A DNA stretch of 64,000 nucleotides from Neospora caninum Liverpool (lineage: Eukaryota; Apicomplexa; Conoidasida; Eucoccidiorida; Sarcocystidae), in the NCBI RefSeq assembly GCF_000208865.1, contig NC_018393.1, forward strand, positions 372,001 through 436,000, given 5' to 3'. Position numbers and translations under genes: made by a program. Every line of letters begins with the position of its first letter. The stretch's first letter is position 1. The notes beneath the pieces are model-generated. The model saw only the letters and a list, made by a program, of their open reading frames with translations. It was not told the DNA's origin and made no database searches. Of the stretch, positions 23,801 to 36,700 are shown in pieces.

Positions 23801-24512
23801 CGCGTCTCTACACATTTGCATGCTGCCCCATTTCTCGTAGCGACCGAACTCCTTCCCTAGCGGAGGAAAAGTTTTTTCTGGTCCCGCGGCAGTCTCTGAC
23901 TTCCGCGGCCGTGGCTGTGTCAAGTTACACAGTTCTGGTAACAAAAGAGTTTTTTCGCTTCCTACTGCCGCGCCTCCTCTGTCCTGTTTGTGAACCTGTG
24001 ACGGGTTCGAGAGCACTCCCTTGAGTGTGACGCTCACCTGTCTTGTGCGTCTCTCTGATCCGGGGGAAGACACAGCGGCCCTTAGTCGCTGGGAGTCCCC
24101 ATGTCCATCTCGCGCGAATGCCTGCCCTATCTCGTCACTCGCATCTCCTCTCTCTCTCGTTTTTTTTCGTCTGACCTGCGCCCGTTCCGTCGTCTCCGGT
24201 GATCCCATGCCGGTGGCCCCGGTTTGTGGTTCGCTCTGAAGAAACTGGGAGTTCGCGGGCATGGGCGACTTGCGCTTCGTGCGTGTCTTTCCCGTTCGCT
24301 GCAACCCGCGGTTTCCGTCCTCGCCCTTCCCCCTTTTTTCTCTTCTTCCATGCCGTCCAGTGCTTACCCGCAGGTCGGAACGGCAGGGAAAGTCGGGTGC
24401 CTGCGCACCTTGAAAACGCGGCAAGGAAGTGGAGCGAGGATCTACGAAAGCCACTGAAGGGACGGGGAAAGGCGAAAAGGTCGCATCTGGTGTCTCTGCC
24501 TTGGCGTTCGCG
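20859..24512. promoter_or_regulatory. Divergent intergenic spacer between DNAAF5 and the phosphodiesterase
   Basis: This 3.65-kb stretch separates two genes that start in opposite directions, so it should hold two promoters and two 5' leaders. From about 23330 to 24400 the plus strand is strongly pyrimidine-rich, as coccidian 5' leaders often are. Open frames of 70-290 codons occur on both strands but none shows a recognisable domain or a chain of phased exons. Confidence 0.5.
20949..20955 (+). promoter_or_regulatory. WGAGACG-type element upstream of DNAAF5
   Basis: TGAGACG lies about 90 bp upstream of the DNAAF5 start codon. The heptamer WGAGACG is a known promoter element in Toxoplasma. 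A single short match may be chance. Confidence 0.3.
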
Positions 24513-27500
24513 ATGCCAACAGAGTCTCCGTCGACTGCGGCTGCAGACGCACTGTGCGCTGCCGGCGTGGACAGCCCCGCGGAGCCCAGCGCTCCCAAGC
24601 GAGGCGAAGTTCCCGTTCAGCCGACGTCAAGTTCGGACTCTTTACGTCAGCCTGGCCCTCCCGCGTCGGCCGAGGCTTCGACTGGCGTGTCTCGCCGCCA
24701 GAGGCTCTTCCCTCAGCATGCGAAGGATGCTGAACCCCCCGCGGACGCGCCGCCCCAGAAGCCTCGGGCGTGCGGGGTGTCGCGAAAGACGGGATCTCCC
24801 GCGCACCGCTCGCCGCTCGCTGCGCTGACCTCGTTCGCGTTTGGAGCCCAGCACGCGTCGAGAAAGCAGACTGGAGGCGACCTGGAGGCGCCTGCGAGCT
24901 CGATGGAGTCGTGTGGAAACTGCGGATCCGGTTCCCTGAGGTCTCCAGGGATAATCATGGAGAGCGTGGACGAAGATGACGAGTTGGACGCCGGCGCAGG
25001 CAGCCTCAGCTTCACCTTCTCGTCGCAGTGGAACAGTCGTGAGGGTGGCAGCTCCTTTGTCTCCGAGCCGGTCCCTTGGCGGGTGAAGTGGGAGAACGCG
25101 CCTCGGACCGTCACGAGGCAGGGCGACGCGACCGTCGCGAGAGGAACCTACAACATGGCGTCTCTGCGCAGCCCGCCAATGAGTTGCATCGTCTCGATGG
25201 AGGAGAAGACCGTCCCGGTGACGGAGGATTGGCACAGCGGGGAGGGAGTCGGCGTAGTGAAGGCAGCGGAGCCCCGCAAGAACTCCGGGCAGGGCGCAAA
25301 GGTTATCCGCTTTCGAGAGGCCGACAGCGAAGTCTCCGCGCCGACCTTTTCCGATCCGCCCTCGCTCAGTCACGACGTCGGCCAGCGAGAGTTGGACCTC
25401 GAGGACAGGCGCAGCAACGGCGAGGCCTTCGTCCCCATGCGTTTTTTCGAAGGCGAAGAAGACGAAGAGGAGGAGGAATCCAAAAGAGGTGAGAGGACAA
25501 ACCAGCACGCACGCAGCGACTGTGGCGACGCGCCAGGCTTCGCGCACCTGTGACGCCGGGGTTTCTTTGGCGCCGACGCGGTGGTTTCTCTCTTTCGTGG
25601 GCGGCGCCTCGGCCCTCCTCCGGGCTTGGCGATTCCCGTCCCGCTGAGCTTCTGGTTCTCTCTTCCGGCGATCTGCCGCGCGTTTTCTGTTCGGTTCCTC
25701 CCCCTCCTCCTGCGTCTTCGTCTCAGGCGCGGTGTCAGTCTTGCAGTGCTGTTGCGTCTTCCCGCGAAAAGCCGCACACATCCCCTTGGCGTCGCCAACT
25801 TGTCTCCGCGGCCGTCCTTCTTTCGCCTGCCCCTCCCACGGCGTCCCTGCATCCCTGCACGCGTGGTTGCGTCTCTTTCCCGGTTTTTTGATTCCTCTTG
25901 TCTCCAGCGGTCGGGCGGAGCGAGACCGGCGACCCAGGCTGGCACGGCATGCGCTGGCGATGGCGGTCGATGTGGCGCTTCGTAAAGGCCATCAACAACG
26001 ACGAGGCGACGATGAAGCACGCCGCGGGACCGTACTGCCTTCTCCGGGGCTGCGACTTGAAGTGCTTTCCTCTCTCGTTCAAGGAACGGCGTGCGGAATG
26101 CGAATACCGAAACTTCAACGTTTGCCGCGTGCCGCTCCGCCTCGTGATCATGTTTCCGATTCTCTGCGCGATCTACGCTGTCAGCTACGGCACCTGTCGC
26201 CGGTTCTGTTCCGACTGCTACTTGGCTGCGCCCTTCGAGGGGGAACTTGTCGTGTCGATTCTGCTCCTCACCGTCGCCACGCTCGGCGCGCATTTGTACC
26301 TCCTCTACAACCATCTGGAGCTGTTTGTTGTTCTCTCTCTCTGTCTCGTAAGCGAGGCCTCTGCCGCCGACACCAGAGAAAAGGCCAGAGAAGATGCCAC
26401 ACCGGCCGACTGCGAAGCTTCTGCCGATTTGCGCGGCAGGAGCTTCGCTGGTCGCGGTCTCCGTACGCGTTTTGCACATGTGGGTTTCCGGATAGGTACG
26501 ATGTTTTTTTCCGCTGCGTCTCCATTCCCCTCCCTCTCTGTTTCGACTTGTCCCGCGTTCGCAGCTGTCGACGTATCGCTCGGCGATGCGCATTGCCACG
26601 CTTGCGGGGGCGGTCCGCGATCCCGCGGGCTTCCGCGTCATTTTCCCGTACTACGGCATCAATGGCATCCTCGAGAGCTTTCTCCTCTGCTTCACCATCG
26701 TGACGTTTCTTGGCGTGAGGTGAGGCAAGCGCAAAAACCACTGGAACGCGCTTCCTCGCTTCCACTGGCCTTCCCGTCTTCCGAGGCCTTCCTGTTCCTT
26801 GTCTCTGCGTCTTTTGTTTCCCCGTTGCCTCTTTTGCTCTTGCCCCGCTGTGTGCTTCTCTGCGGTGCCTTGCCTCTCGCGACACTCCTGGCTTCTGCGT
26901 TTCTCCGGCGAGTGCGACCGCGCACAGACGCGCGGTTCTTCACGCTCTGCAGGAGGCTTCTTTTTCATGCTTCGCAGATTTGCGTACGCGCTGTGGGCGA
27001 CGCTCTGCTTCCTCGCGTGCGCCGCGCCGATCGCCATTCTCTCGCTGCATTTGTCCGTCCAGCTCGTCCAGGACCCGGAACGCGTCTGGTCCGACTGGGA
27101 AGCCCTCTTGCATGTGCTTCCGTTTCTCCTCATCATCCTCATGCTCGTCTCCGCCTACTACGAGGAAAGAAAAAAACGCATTCTCTTCTGGAACCTCAGA
27201 GTACGTCCCGAATCTAGGACTTCCCGCTCTCCATCCGACAAGCCTTTGGCTCTATGCATACGAAAAACTTTTCACTAGGCACATATCCTGCATTATCCTG
27301 CTTGCGAAATTACACTGGTGAGGGCGTCTAACAATGACTCATATAGCGGCATACGCGCTTTCTGCGTGTGAATCTGCGAATCTACACCCATATACACACG
27401 TGCTCACCACGTCTCTTTACCTTTCTCCGTTTATATATATATATATATATAGATAGATAGATATAGATACATACTTATTTATCTACATACATATATATAT

Positions 27501-29874
27501 ATATATATATATTTGTGTGTATATTTACGTATACACATGCGAGTTGAATGACGTTTCGTTTGCGTTGTTTTTTCCAGTAGCTGTTTTTTCATTCCTTTTT
27601 TTTTGTCTTCTGGACGCGATTTTGGGCAGACTGCGGATTCGCGCTTGACGCTGCTGGAGCATCAGGTTCAGCACAGACGCTACAAGCGCCAGGCGGTCAT
27701 GGGCACGCCGTTTGACTGCATTTTGAGCAATCTCTCAGAGGTACGAAGTGAAACAGCTTCTCCGTGGCCTCGCGGGCGAGTTCACGCCGTCAAATGCCCA
27801 TCTTCCCTACCACACGGGGAGAAGGCGAAGTTGGCAAGTAGCTGGGCAAACGCGTGCAGTCCACCGCATTCGCCGCATTTTCACCCTCCTCAGTTTCTCT
27901 TCTCTCCTCACGGAGCCATGGAGCGCGGCATCGACGCCCCCTCCGAGCAGTTTCCACTTCCCTCTGTCTGCTTATATCCATATCTCTCAATATAAATATA
28001 CATACCAGTATACCCATAGAGGTGTGGAGCGTGCGCTCCTGCCCGTCTTCTCTTTATGAGCTGGCCTTTTAACGGAATCTGTGTGCTTTTTAGGCTCTGG
28101 AGCAACTGAAGAAGCCGAAGGCCGTGGACCGGGAGGAGATTTTCGCTGTGATTCAGGAATCTTTGAACATGCTGACGACGTCTGAGAATGTGTACCAAGT
28201 CCAGGCGGCGTACGTTGACAACGTAAGTATGTTCGGCCAAAAGGGGAAGGGGGAGACCCGAGACGCTCTTCCATGTGCGGGTGGGAGCGTCCCGGCGCGC
28301 GCGTTTCCTTCAGCTTGCTCTCGAGCCGGAGAAACAGAGGACAAAAGGCGACATAGAATCCCTGTGATGGAAAAACTCGAACAAACGCCATGAGGCACCC
28401 ATCCCTGTCGGAGTATTGAAACCAGACAGTTCAGGAGGCTTGGCTGCGCCTGGCGTCTCTGGGGTGATTCCGTGAAATCTGACCTGTGCATGCAAAGACG
28501 AGGACGGCTTCTCGTTTTGTCCCTTCGGGTCCAAGCCGTCTCGGGTGGCTTTGTCACAGTCTGCACGTCCTCTTTCTTCTCTCTCATGGCACTCCAATTC
28601 TCCGTTTGCGCAATGTTTTCCCAGGATTTCACGCGCTCCTTCATTCGCGACCTGCGCATGCACAGTCGGGACGTCTCCGACTTCGCCGTCTCGCGGTTGA
28701 ACACTCTCGCAACTCGCAGGCGCTCAGTTGCCTCAGGCAAAGCGGAGGCATCTGTAAGTCCCTCACCAAGTGCTTCGCAGCAGCTCCGCTCTCTGCCACA
28801 GGAATGTCTTCTCAGATGTCTGCTGGATAGGGAAACAGCTGTACATCGATACGGCAGACGCCTCCTGAACTTCGAGTCGATTACATATGCATACATATAT
28901 ATATATATATATATTTGTATGTATATATTTAGGTAGAACCGCTATGCTAGTGTACAGGCCTATGCGCATGCAGGCCTGTTTGGTGATTCGGCAGGACATA
29001 CGGGCGTATGCTTTTCCGTCCGGATTCACTGCATGCACCACGGGAATTCGTTCAGCGTGTTTCGTGTCCCCATGTCCGTTTCGTGACGCGGTTTCTCTTG
29101 ATGTATATATATGTATATACATATATGTGTACGCAGTCGAAAGTCTTGGTAGTCTTCAAGGTGCTCTGCATGCACTGTTGAGTTGTTCAGCGCAGGGGAC
29201 TCACAAGGTGCCGGGGCAAGGTTCCGCGTCCGGTTCGTGTCTTCCTGGCCTTTTTGCGTGTGTCTCAGCGGACAGAGCTGCTGGAGGATATCGGGAACGC
29301 GTGGGACGCCAACATGTTCATGGTAAGGGTTTCGTCCTCGGGCGACCGTCGGGCGGCTGCGCCTTCTTGCGGCTCGGCAGCACTCTCTCGGCACTGCTTG
29401 GCACGCCTACCCGAGTGCTCTCGCAATCCGGCGTTTTTTCTCTGTTTCCTCTCTGCCGCTGGTTTTGCTTCGAAAGCGACTCCTGTACGGCGAACAAGTC
29501 CCTCCTTCAAACTCCCGGTGTGCCTGCGCGTGCCTGCCCTTTTTTTGCAGCTCAGGATGAAGGTTTCGCGGCCTCTCGTCGAGGTCGGTTTTTTTCTTCT
29601 CTCCCCCTTCGCCTTGTCGCCGGATGTGTGTCTCAACGTGCAGTTGCTTCGCAAATTTCTCGGCGAAGTGGAAAAAGCCTATCGGGCCTGCCCCTACCAC
29701 AACTCTTTACATGGTTCTGTGGTAAGTAACCTGCTCACAGTGCCCAGTCACACACGTGTCTATCTATCTGTCTATCTCCATGTCTCTCCCTCGCTGAATA
29801 TATATATATATATATATAAATATATGTATGAATACGTGTAGACGTAGATCGCGGTGCTTTGGTGTGCAGTCTTA

Positions 29875-29907
<33 letters not shown>

Positions 29908-32900
29908 AATACTTATATGTATGAATACGTGTAGACGTAGATCGCGGTGCTTTGGTGTGCAGTCTTAAGATGAGTTTTTAGTGGGGTCCTTTCTTCCCTG
30001 GCTGTGACCTCGTTCTCTTGTTTTCACGCACTGTGTTTGCTGAAGATTTTTTTCTCACTGATTCCTTCTCAGGTTTGCCATTTGTCCATCTGCCTCCTCG
30101 AGATGCTCCGTCTCCGAGAGTCGTAAGCGGCGACTTGTTTTTCTTCCTTTCGCTCCCCGCAGTCGTCTCAGAGGTTCTCCGCTGCGTCAGTGTCCGAGTC
30201 TGTCGCATCTGTATCGAATCTTTTACACCTTCTCTAACTGTGGTTGTGCGTGTCTCCGTCTTTTTTCCGTCCAAATCTTCTCTCGCGAAGTCCTCTGGGG
30301 CGCGTTCTCCCCTTGGGCTGGCCGAGCCGCGTTTTTCATTTCCATTCCCCAACCTAGGACTCTGTCATGGCGAAGCGGCTCGGCGCGCGCGTTTCCACAA
30401 TCTGAATTGGGGTGCCAGCTGTGACCGTTTTCTTTCGATCTTCCCGTGATGTTTTTCAGGCTGGGTGACCTGGAGGAGGCGAGCCTTATCATCGCGACGC
30501 TGTGCCACGACATAGTACGTCTCCCGGCCAGCAACCCCTAGCTGTCTCCGTCGTCTCCTGTCCCTTTTTCTCATCCTGCTCTCGGTGTCGTCTCTGCGCA
30601 TGCCCTGTCGTTTCGCCTCATTTCTAGCAAGTGTTCGAAAATATTCTTTTATTCTTTGAAGCGGCTTTGATGTACAAATGTAATCACTGAATTCCAGAAC
30701 TCCGTCCTCTTCGTCCGGCCACCTGGCGCTTCACATGGATGTTCCGGCCACGGTTCTTCCGCGCGTGAATCATCGACATCATAGCAGCCTCTGGCGGTCA
30801 CAACCACGAAAAAACATCAAAAACATGCATGTGCGTGCATGTGGGCATGTGCATGCGTCGGTTCATGCATGCATAAATGTGTATGCGCGCATTTATCATA
30901 TTCGTCCGTGCTCATATCTGCGGTGGATGCCTGTGGATGGTTTTGTTTGCCTCTCGCCCGACAGAAGACAGTCTTGGCTTGTCGCGTCGTCTCTTTCTCA
31001 TCTACCCTTCTCGCGGCTGCGGGCGTGGTTTTTTTCTGCAGGCGCACCCCGGCAGAAACAACAATTTTATGGTGAACGCGAACACGCCTCTCGCTCTCAC
31101 GTACAACGATATCTCCGTCCTCGAAAACATGCATGCGTCCCTCACCTTCAGGTTGCTCCGGGAGTAAGAGGCCAGACCGGAGAGAAGAAACGAAGGGGAT
31201 GAGGCGGCGAGACTGTCGGGTGCCCCCATATGGGCGGTCTTCTGTGGCTATTCAAGGGTTCTCGCGATGCATCTCGAAAAAGTTTTCCACCCGCGTGACT
31301 CAGTTTAAGTTAAGGAGCGCCAACCGGGGTGAATAGCTTCAGCTTTCCGGTAAACAGGTTTGCATACACACTTTTGTCGGCTCTCCGGTGTCCCAGCTGC
31401 TCACGTCCAGCGCGTGGCAATTCTTGTGGATGCTCTGTTGAGGAGACTGCATGGATATTGATCTGCGTCAAAGTCAGATCTGCATGCAGACACAGGTGAA
31501 CGCATTCATAGAGCAATCGCAGACAGCCGTTGAATGGCCACCGCATGCGCCTGTGTATCGACGTCTCTAGTTGGAGACCTCTGACACTGGACGTAAAATA
31601 ACCCTGGCCCGATGCCACTCTATGCTGCCAAAGACATTTGTGTGTCCGTGCATGTGCATCTGCAGTAAGCATATCCTTGATGCTTTCAACCTGATAGAGG
31701 GAGAGCGGTCGATATGCTGACAAAGACATACGCAAAACTATGTACACAAGTAGCTCTATATAAACATATTCTTTATATGGATATTTGCATGTGTTTTACT
31801 ATTGCGTTTGAAACAGTCCCCGACTGAACCTGCTGAACCACCTGCAACGTGAGGCCTACCGCTCGTTCCGGATGACGGTGATCGAGTTGATTCTCTCTAC
31901 AGACATGAAGACCCATTTCGAACAAATCACGAACTTCCGAGTCAGAAGACAAAAGGATGAATTTGACCCGATCAGCAATTACGATGATAGACAGTACGTC
32001 CTCTACAGGCGCTGCCTCGCCTTCCACTGTCTCCCCTGTCTTCGCCGTCAGTGTCTTGCCGCTCTTTCGGACGTGTTCCCCGTCTGCGTTCCGTCTTCGT
32101 TCCTTCTCCTTCTCTCGTCTATTTTCTCTCTGTTCTCCCGTCTTCGTCTTTGCATGCAGAGCTCCTGACGGTCTGTTAATTCCGATTCGGTGCTGAGGAC
32201 TAGCGTGAGTGACGTCTGTGCGCGGTAGCCTGTCTACCGGTCTCTCTTTTCTTGCTGTTTCGTCAGTGTACAGACGAATCAAAGGCGCTTTTTGGTGGTG
32301 AAGATATACTCTAACGACATTTTCATGTCTCCCTCTCTCTCGACAGTTCTTTTCACTGTACGCACACGTGTCCGACCCTACGGATACGCGCCGTTCTCGG
32401 CAGGGGGTCTTCGCGTCGTTATCGCTCTTTTTCTACGCGCCTTTCGGTGGTCTGTACCAAAATAATACTACACAAATACCAAAGATCTACGGCTTTTCCG
32501 GTGCTGGCTGCCTTTCCGCTTTCCTCCAGAAAAGTTTTGTCCATGATCATCAAGTCCGCCGACATCGGCCACGGCACTCTGCCCTGGGCTGACCACGAAC
32601 GCTGGTGCGAACTAGTCGTTCAGGAGTTCTACGAACAGGTGCGCGTCCATGCATATTAAAAAGTATTCGTGGGCGGCATGAATCTGCGGCAAAACGCGCG
32701 TCAACATGCAAATGCATACACGCCTCCACTTTGGTGTGCTCGGAGGCATTTGCAGAAGAATACAGGCGAATCAATAGATCTGCAGAGCTGGGTTCCTACA
32801 TAGATGTACAATATATACTTGCACACATTTATACGTTCATGGATCTGAATATCCATAGTGATGTAGATGTGTGTGCACAGATGTGCTGGTAGCTCTTTGC

Positions 32901-33746
32901 GCTGGTCTTCTGAAAGCAGACAGGTCTAGACACTCATATATCTCTATACCTGTATGTAGTCCCTATATTTATATATATATATATATATATATATAAAGAT
33001 ACGGAGTCCTTACATATATATATATATATATATATAAATATATGTAGTCCGTCCGGTCCGAGGCGACTTTCTCGTCTCTGTTCTACGTTTTGCTCGGCCT
33101 TCTGCTCTCATTGCTCGTTCGTGTTTGCGGTTGTCGGAAGAGAGAATTTCTCAGGGGAAGTGTTTTCCTTTCATTTTTGTTTTCAGGGGGATGAGGAAAA
33201 GCGGATGGGCCTGGCGGTGTCTTTCTTGTGTGATCGAAACCAGCACGACACAGAGTTCTTCAAATCCCAAGTCGGATTCCTTGATTTCGTTGTCAAAGTA
33301 AGACGCGAATCACCTCAAAGCAAACGTTTTTCCGTCGACCGTGTACATATTCCGTGTGTACGTAGATGCATGCGTCTATAGTTGCATATATATATATATA
33401 TATATATATCTGTCGACAAGTATGCATGTACATACATATTTGTCTATGTCCGTTTTTGTATATCGATGCATACGCGTTTTCACATACGCTATATGGTGAT
33501 CGATCGGTTGCTCGACGCAGTGCGGGGTAGTGCGACGTATTCACATTGCATGCGTCGTTCTCGTTTTTTCAGCCGCTGTACGAGGAGCTCGCGGCACTTG
33601 AGACGCAGTTGAATCTGAATCCTGAGCTGCCGATTGAGAAGATTTGTTTGAAGAATCTCCACGAGAACATTTCGGAGTGGCAGAAGAAGGATGCCGAGCG
33701 ACAGGCGGTTCTCGGCGACAGTGGAGCCCCAGAAGAGACAGCCTAG
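24513..33746 (+). CDS. Multi-pass membrane 3',5'-cyclic-nucleotide phosphodiesterase, class I (16 exons, 1061 aa)
   Basis: Exons: 24513-25488, 25908-26347, 26565-26719, 26978-27200, 27630-27740, 28094-28222, 28625-28753, 29269-29322, 29551-29721, 30073-30122, 30460-30514, 31042-31163, 31817-31993, 32530-32638, 33187-33297, 33573-33746. All phases agree (3186 nt). Residues 1-325 are low-complexity and acidic at the end, likely cytosolic and disordered. About five hydrophobic helices follow (near 400-419, 438-458, one in exon 3, two in exon 4). A linker leads to the catalytic domain, about 740-1020. Its metal site is intact: HNSLH at 789-793, HDIAHPG at 829-835, and Asp942 in SADIGH. The invariant purine-clamp glutamine is Gln994 in SQVGF. 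It hydrolyses cAMP and/or cGMP at a membrane; which one cannot be read from sequence. Such enzymes set cyclic-nucleotide levels controlling motility and egress in apicomplexans. Which numbered PDE this is I cannot say. Confidence 0.92.
27431..27512. repeat. Compound TA/GATA microsatellite in a phosphodiesterase intron
   Basis: Two TA runs (27432-27450 and 27490-27511) flank a short AGAT/ATAC-rich stretch in the intron between exons 4 and 5. Confidence 0.9.
28894..28914. repeat. TA microsatellite in a phosphodiesterase intron
   Basis: Plain TA run in the intron between exons 7 and 8. Confidence 0.9.
29799..29967. repeat. Duplicated unit: TA run plus 52-bp direct repeat
   Basis: A 52-bp sequence beginning TATGTATGAATACG and ending GCAGTCTTAA occurs at 29823-29874 and again at 29916-29967, with no difference that I can see. 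Each copy is preceded by a TA run (29799-29818 and 29884-29907). This looks like a recent tandem duplication of about 93 bp in the intron between exons 9 and 10. Confidence 0.9.
30821..30872. repeat. Cluster of TGCATGC-type palindromes in an intron
   Basis: Overlapping GCATGC, TGCATG and CATGCA words repeat about every 8-10 bp (ACATGCATGTGCG, GTGCATGCGTCGG, CATGCATGC). TGCATGC is a known over-represented, AP2-bindable motif in coccidian genomes. Here it sits inside the phosphodiesterase gene, so a promoter role is doubtful. Confidence 0.6.
32968..33040. repeat. Two adjacent TA microsatellites
   Basis: TA runs at 32968-32995 and 33013-33037 are separated by 17 bp in the intron between exons 14 and 15. 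A TATGTAGTCC word lies on both sides of the pair. Confidence 0.9.
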
Positions 33747-36700
33747 CGGCAACCAGACTCGCCTACCGTGTTCTTTTTGCGCGCGGGGTTCTCTCGTTCT
33801 TCTCCCCGACAGAAGCGCTGACTGCGGCGGTCTGCGGAAAGTCCATCGCCCGAAACAGGAGCAGGAAGAGGAGGGATGTGGCGGAACGGAGACGGCTCGT
33901 GCGCGATTCAAATGAGTGAACAGTGGAGACTCGCACAGTGGGAGCGGGTCTCCGCTTCGATTGATGTGCCTTTTCGTTCTTCTCGACAAGGGTAGAAGAA
34001 GAGCGAGAAGACGCGAAGGCAGAGGAGACGGCGGAAAGGCAGAGAACCGAAGCGGCTTTCGCGCCTCAGCGAGAGAGAGACGTGTCGCGTCTCTGTCTGG
34101 TGTGTCGCATTGGGGTTTCGGAAAGTTCTTTACATCTGTGCCCGCGCGTTGTCCATTCTCCCTTTTATTCGCTCCTTCCGATTTCCGCCCATCTTTTTAA
34201 ATATATCGTGAATCCAGCTGAATCGTTTTGATTTCAGTGCGCGATGGCATGTCACAGCCATCAGTGTGTCGATGCGCGAGTGCACGTAGAAGATCCAAAG
34301 TAGGATTTTCAGAGGCATTTTTACGGTTTTTCCCACAGCGACATGGCCCCTCTTTGCTACGTGATGCATGCAAGAGCCGGCGAGACGCCCACGGCAAAAG
34401 ACCGTCGGGTTGGCGAGTCGCTACCTGTCGCCGTCGACGGTGAGATCCGAACTGTTCCCGCGGCGGCGACCTCGCGCTCGAACGCATTATGCCGTTTTTG
34501 CTTGGCAAGTGTGTCGTTTAGATTCGAAGTTTCGCGTGATGCAGCCCCACGACATCGGCGCGCGCGAGTCTATTTTTTATGCACAGGGCCCATCCATCTG
34601 CTTGTCTCTCCGCGTGGAGGCCTCACTTTGCGTCGCTTCGAAGGAACGGCGTGAGGCCAAGTGAGCAAGCGTCAGTTTCGTGTACAGCCTTCAACCTCCG
34701 ACCAGGAACGCGGAGGCGATGCGGCATTTCTTTGCTTGCGAGTTGATGCGCTGACACGCGCACTCTGGAGAAATGTCGGGGGCAGGCTATTTAGGCCCGG
34801 GGGTTCCGCGTTTGCGCATCGCCAAACGCCGCGGGCTGGACGTGTGACGTAAAAAACCTGCTATTGCTGGGCCCAGCGAGTTTCTTCGCGAGCGTGTGCG
34901 CGAAAGGTCTGGGGAATTCTCTCGAGGCGTTCGAAGCATGCAGCGACGCAGGTGGAGATGTGCAAGAAGGGAAAGGTGATTTCCTGCTCGTCTACACACG
35001 CAGAGAAATATACGGCTGTCGACATGTGCTTGTGGGCGGGCGGCGCTCTGTGAGAAGCCGCTGCAAGATAGGCGTTCATGCATCTGATGTATGACTTTAC
35101 ACCCACACGATATACTTTGTGCGTGGCCTGTCTTTGTCTTGCACACATCCGCGAAGAAGATATGCGAGCGACTAAAGAGAAACCGCGAGGCACGAGAGCC
35201 AGTCGTGTCCATATACAAGCCGCTTTCGACGTCTGGTCGTTGGCGACTTCTGAAGCGGGAGGTTCGGATCGCCGGCATTTTCCGCGAAAAAAAGTGTTTG
35301 GGATGTTTTGGTGAGAGTGTCGCCCGTCCTCCCTAACGAATTCGGGTATTTCTGGAAATCGAACAGGTATTCTATGGGCTCTTTGTTTCCACTTTTTTAC
35401 TTGTCAAGGCAAGACTCGCTGCGACACTTCAGTCGCCCTTCTTCGGTGCGCCTCTCACCGTGAGAAGACGCGGTTTGTTTCGACTGCAAAATGAGTGCGC
35501 GTTTCTTCGCTCCTCCCCTGGCTGCTATTCTGCTCGGGACCAGCTTTGTTGGCTACGCGAAACGAACAAGTTACTCGCGAGGAACTTGGTCATCCCAAAA
35601 TTTGTCGACACGCATTCTGTAGGATGCATTTGCGGGGCACAGCATTTTCAAGTCAGCAAACAATCTGCTCCGTGAAAAACCGCGAGCTCGGGGAAAGACC
35701 GCACCAACTCGACGCCGCCGTTAGGGTTCCAGCCAGGCTGCAACCCCGCAGTTGCATGCACTTCGGTTCTTCCAGGAGCACGCGTGCGTATCTAGGTATG
35801 TATATATATATATATATATATGTATATGCCAGTATGCCAGCATGTACGTATGTGTATGCATGTGGGTGTATGTATAGGTGTGTATGTATGCGTTGTGTTG
35901 CCTATCCGAGGCCTTGGAGATGCCCTCAAAGCTGCAGTGCTCCGGGACGGGTTGATCGCGGTTGCATTGCTTCGGCCGCACCACTGTGGACACATGTGTT
36001 TGCTTCGTGTAGAACGGTTGACCGATTCACACTCTGCACTGCTTGGAATCACCTGCTGCGCTAAACTTCACATGTTTTTGAAGATTTAGCCGCTAATTCC
36101 AAATTGGTTTATCGTCTCAACAGTGCGTCCTATCCAGCTACAGATCGCTAACACGACGCCTGTCTCCATCTTGCCCTCCGCATGTCTTCTCTTAATTAAC
36201 CCCGCGCTACTTCAAAGAAACATCCACGCGCCGCGGATCAGCAGATTCAGCTGTTTTAGACAGGCCAAACGTGGCAAGTACCTCCCCCGAGAAGTGCGCC
36301 GAAGCTGGCGGGGAGCAGAAGGAAGAGAAGACCGGGTACACAGAAAGACGAAATGAGAGAGACCGCAAGAAGGAAGAGAGCGGAACAGGGCGAAGGAGGT
36401 AAAACACTCTCCGGGAGACACAGGAACTGTGTGCGCTCTCGCCGAGAAAAGGTGAAGGACTTTGCATGCGGTTTCGGAGGCTTGTAACACAGAAAAAGCC
36501 GTGAGCATGCAGAGAAACAGTTAACCCCAGATAGGCAGGGAGGAAGGAGCACACAAACCCGAAAAAGAAAAGATTTTATTTCGGGAAGCTGACGCAGAAA
36601 CACTCTCAGGTGCAAGACTGTTTGCCTCGTCCTCGGGCGCGCGCGCGTGCATGCAGCGGAGAGAAGACAGAGGCTCAGAGACGCGCCTTTTGGGGAGTTT

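Noticed and set aside
25370..26641. 423-codon minus-strand frame, with neighbours at 24642-25781 and 23720-24598
   Set aside because: They are antisense to well-phased phosphodiesterase exons, are Arg-rich composition artefacts of GC-rich coding sequence, and contain no domain.
25898..27217. 439-codon plus-strand frame
   Set aside because: It reads through exons 2-4 of the phosphodiesterase and two introns; beyond exon 2 it leaves the true frame.
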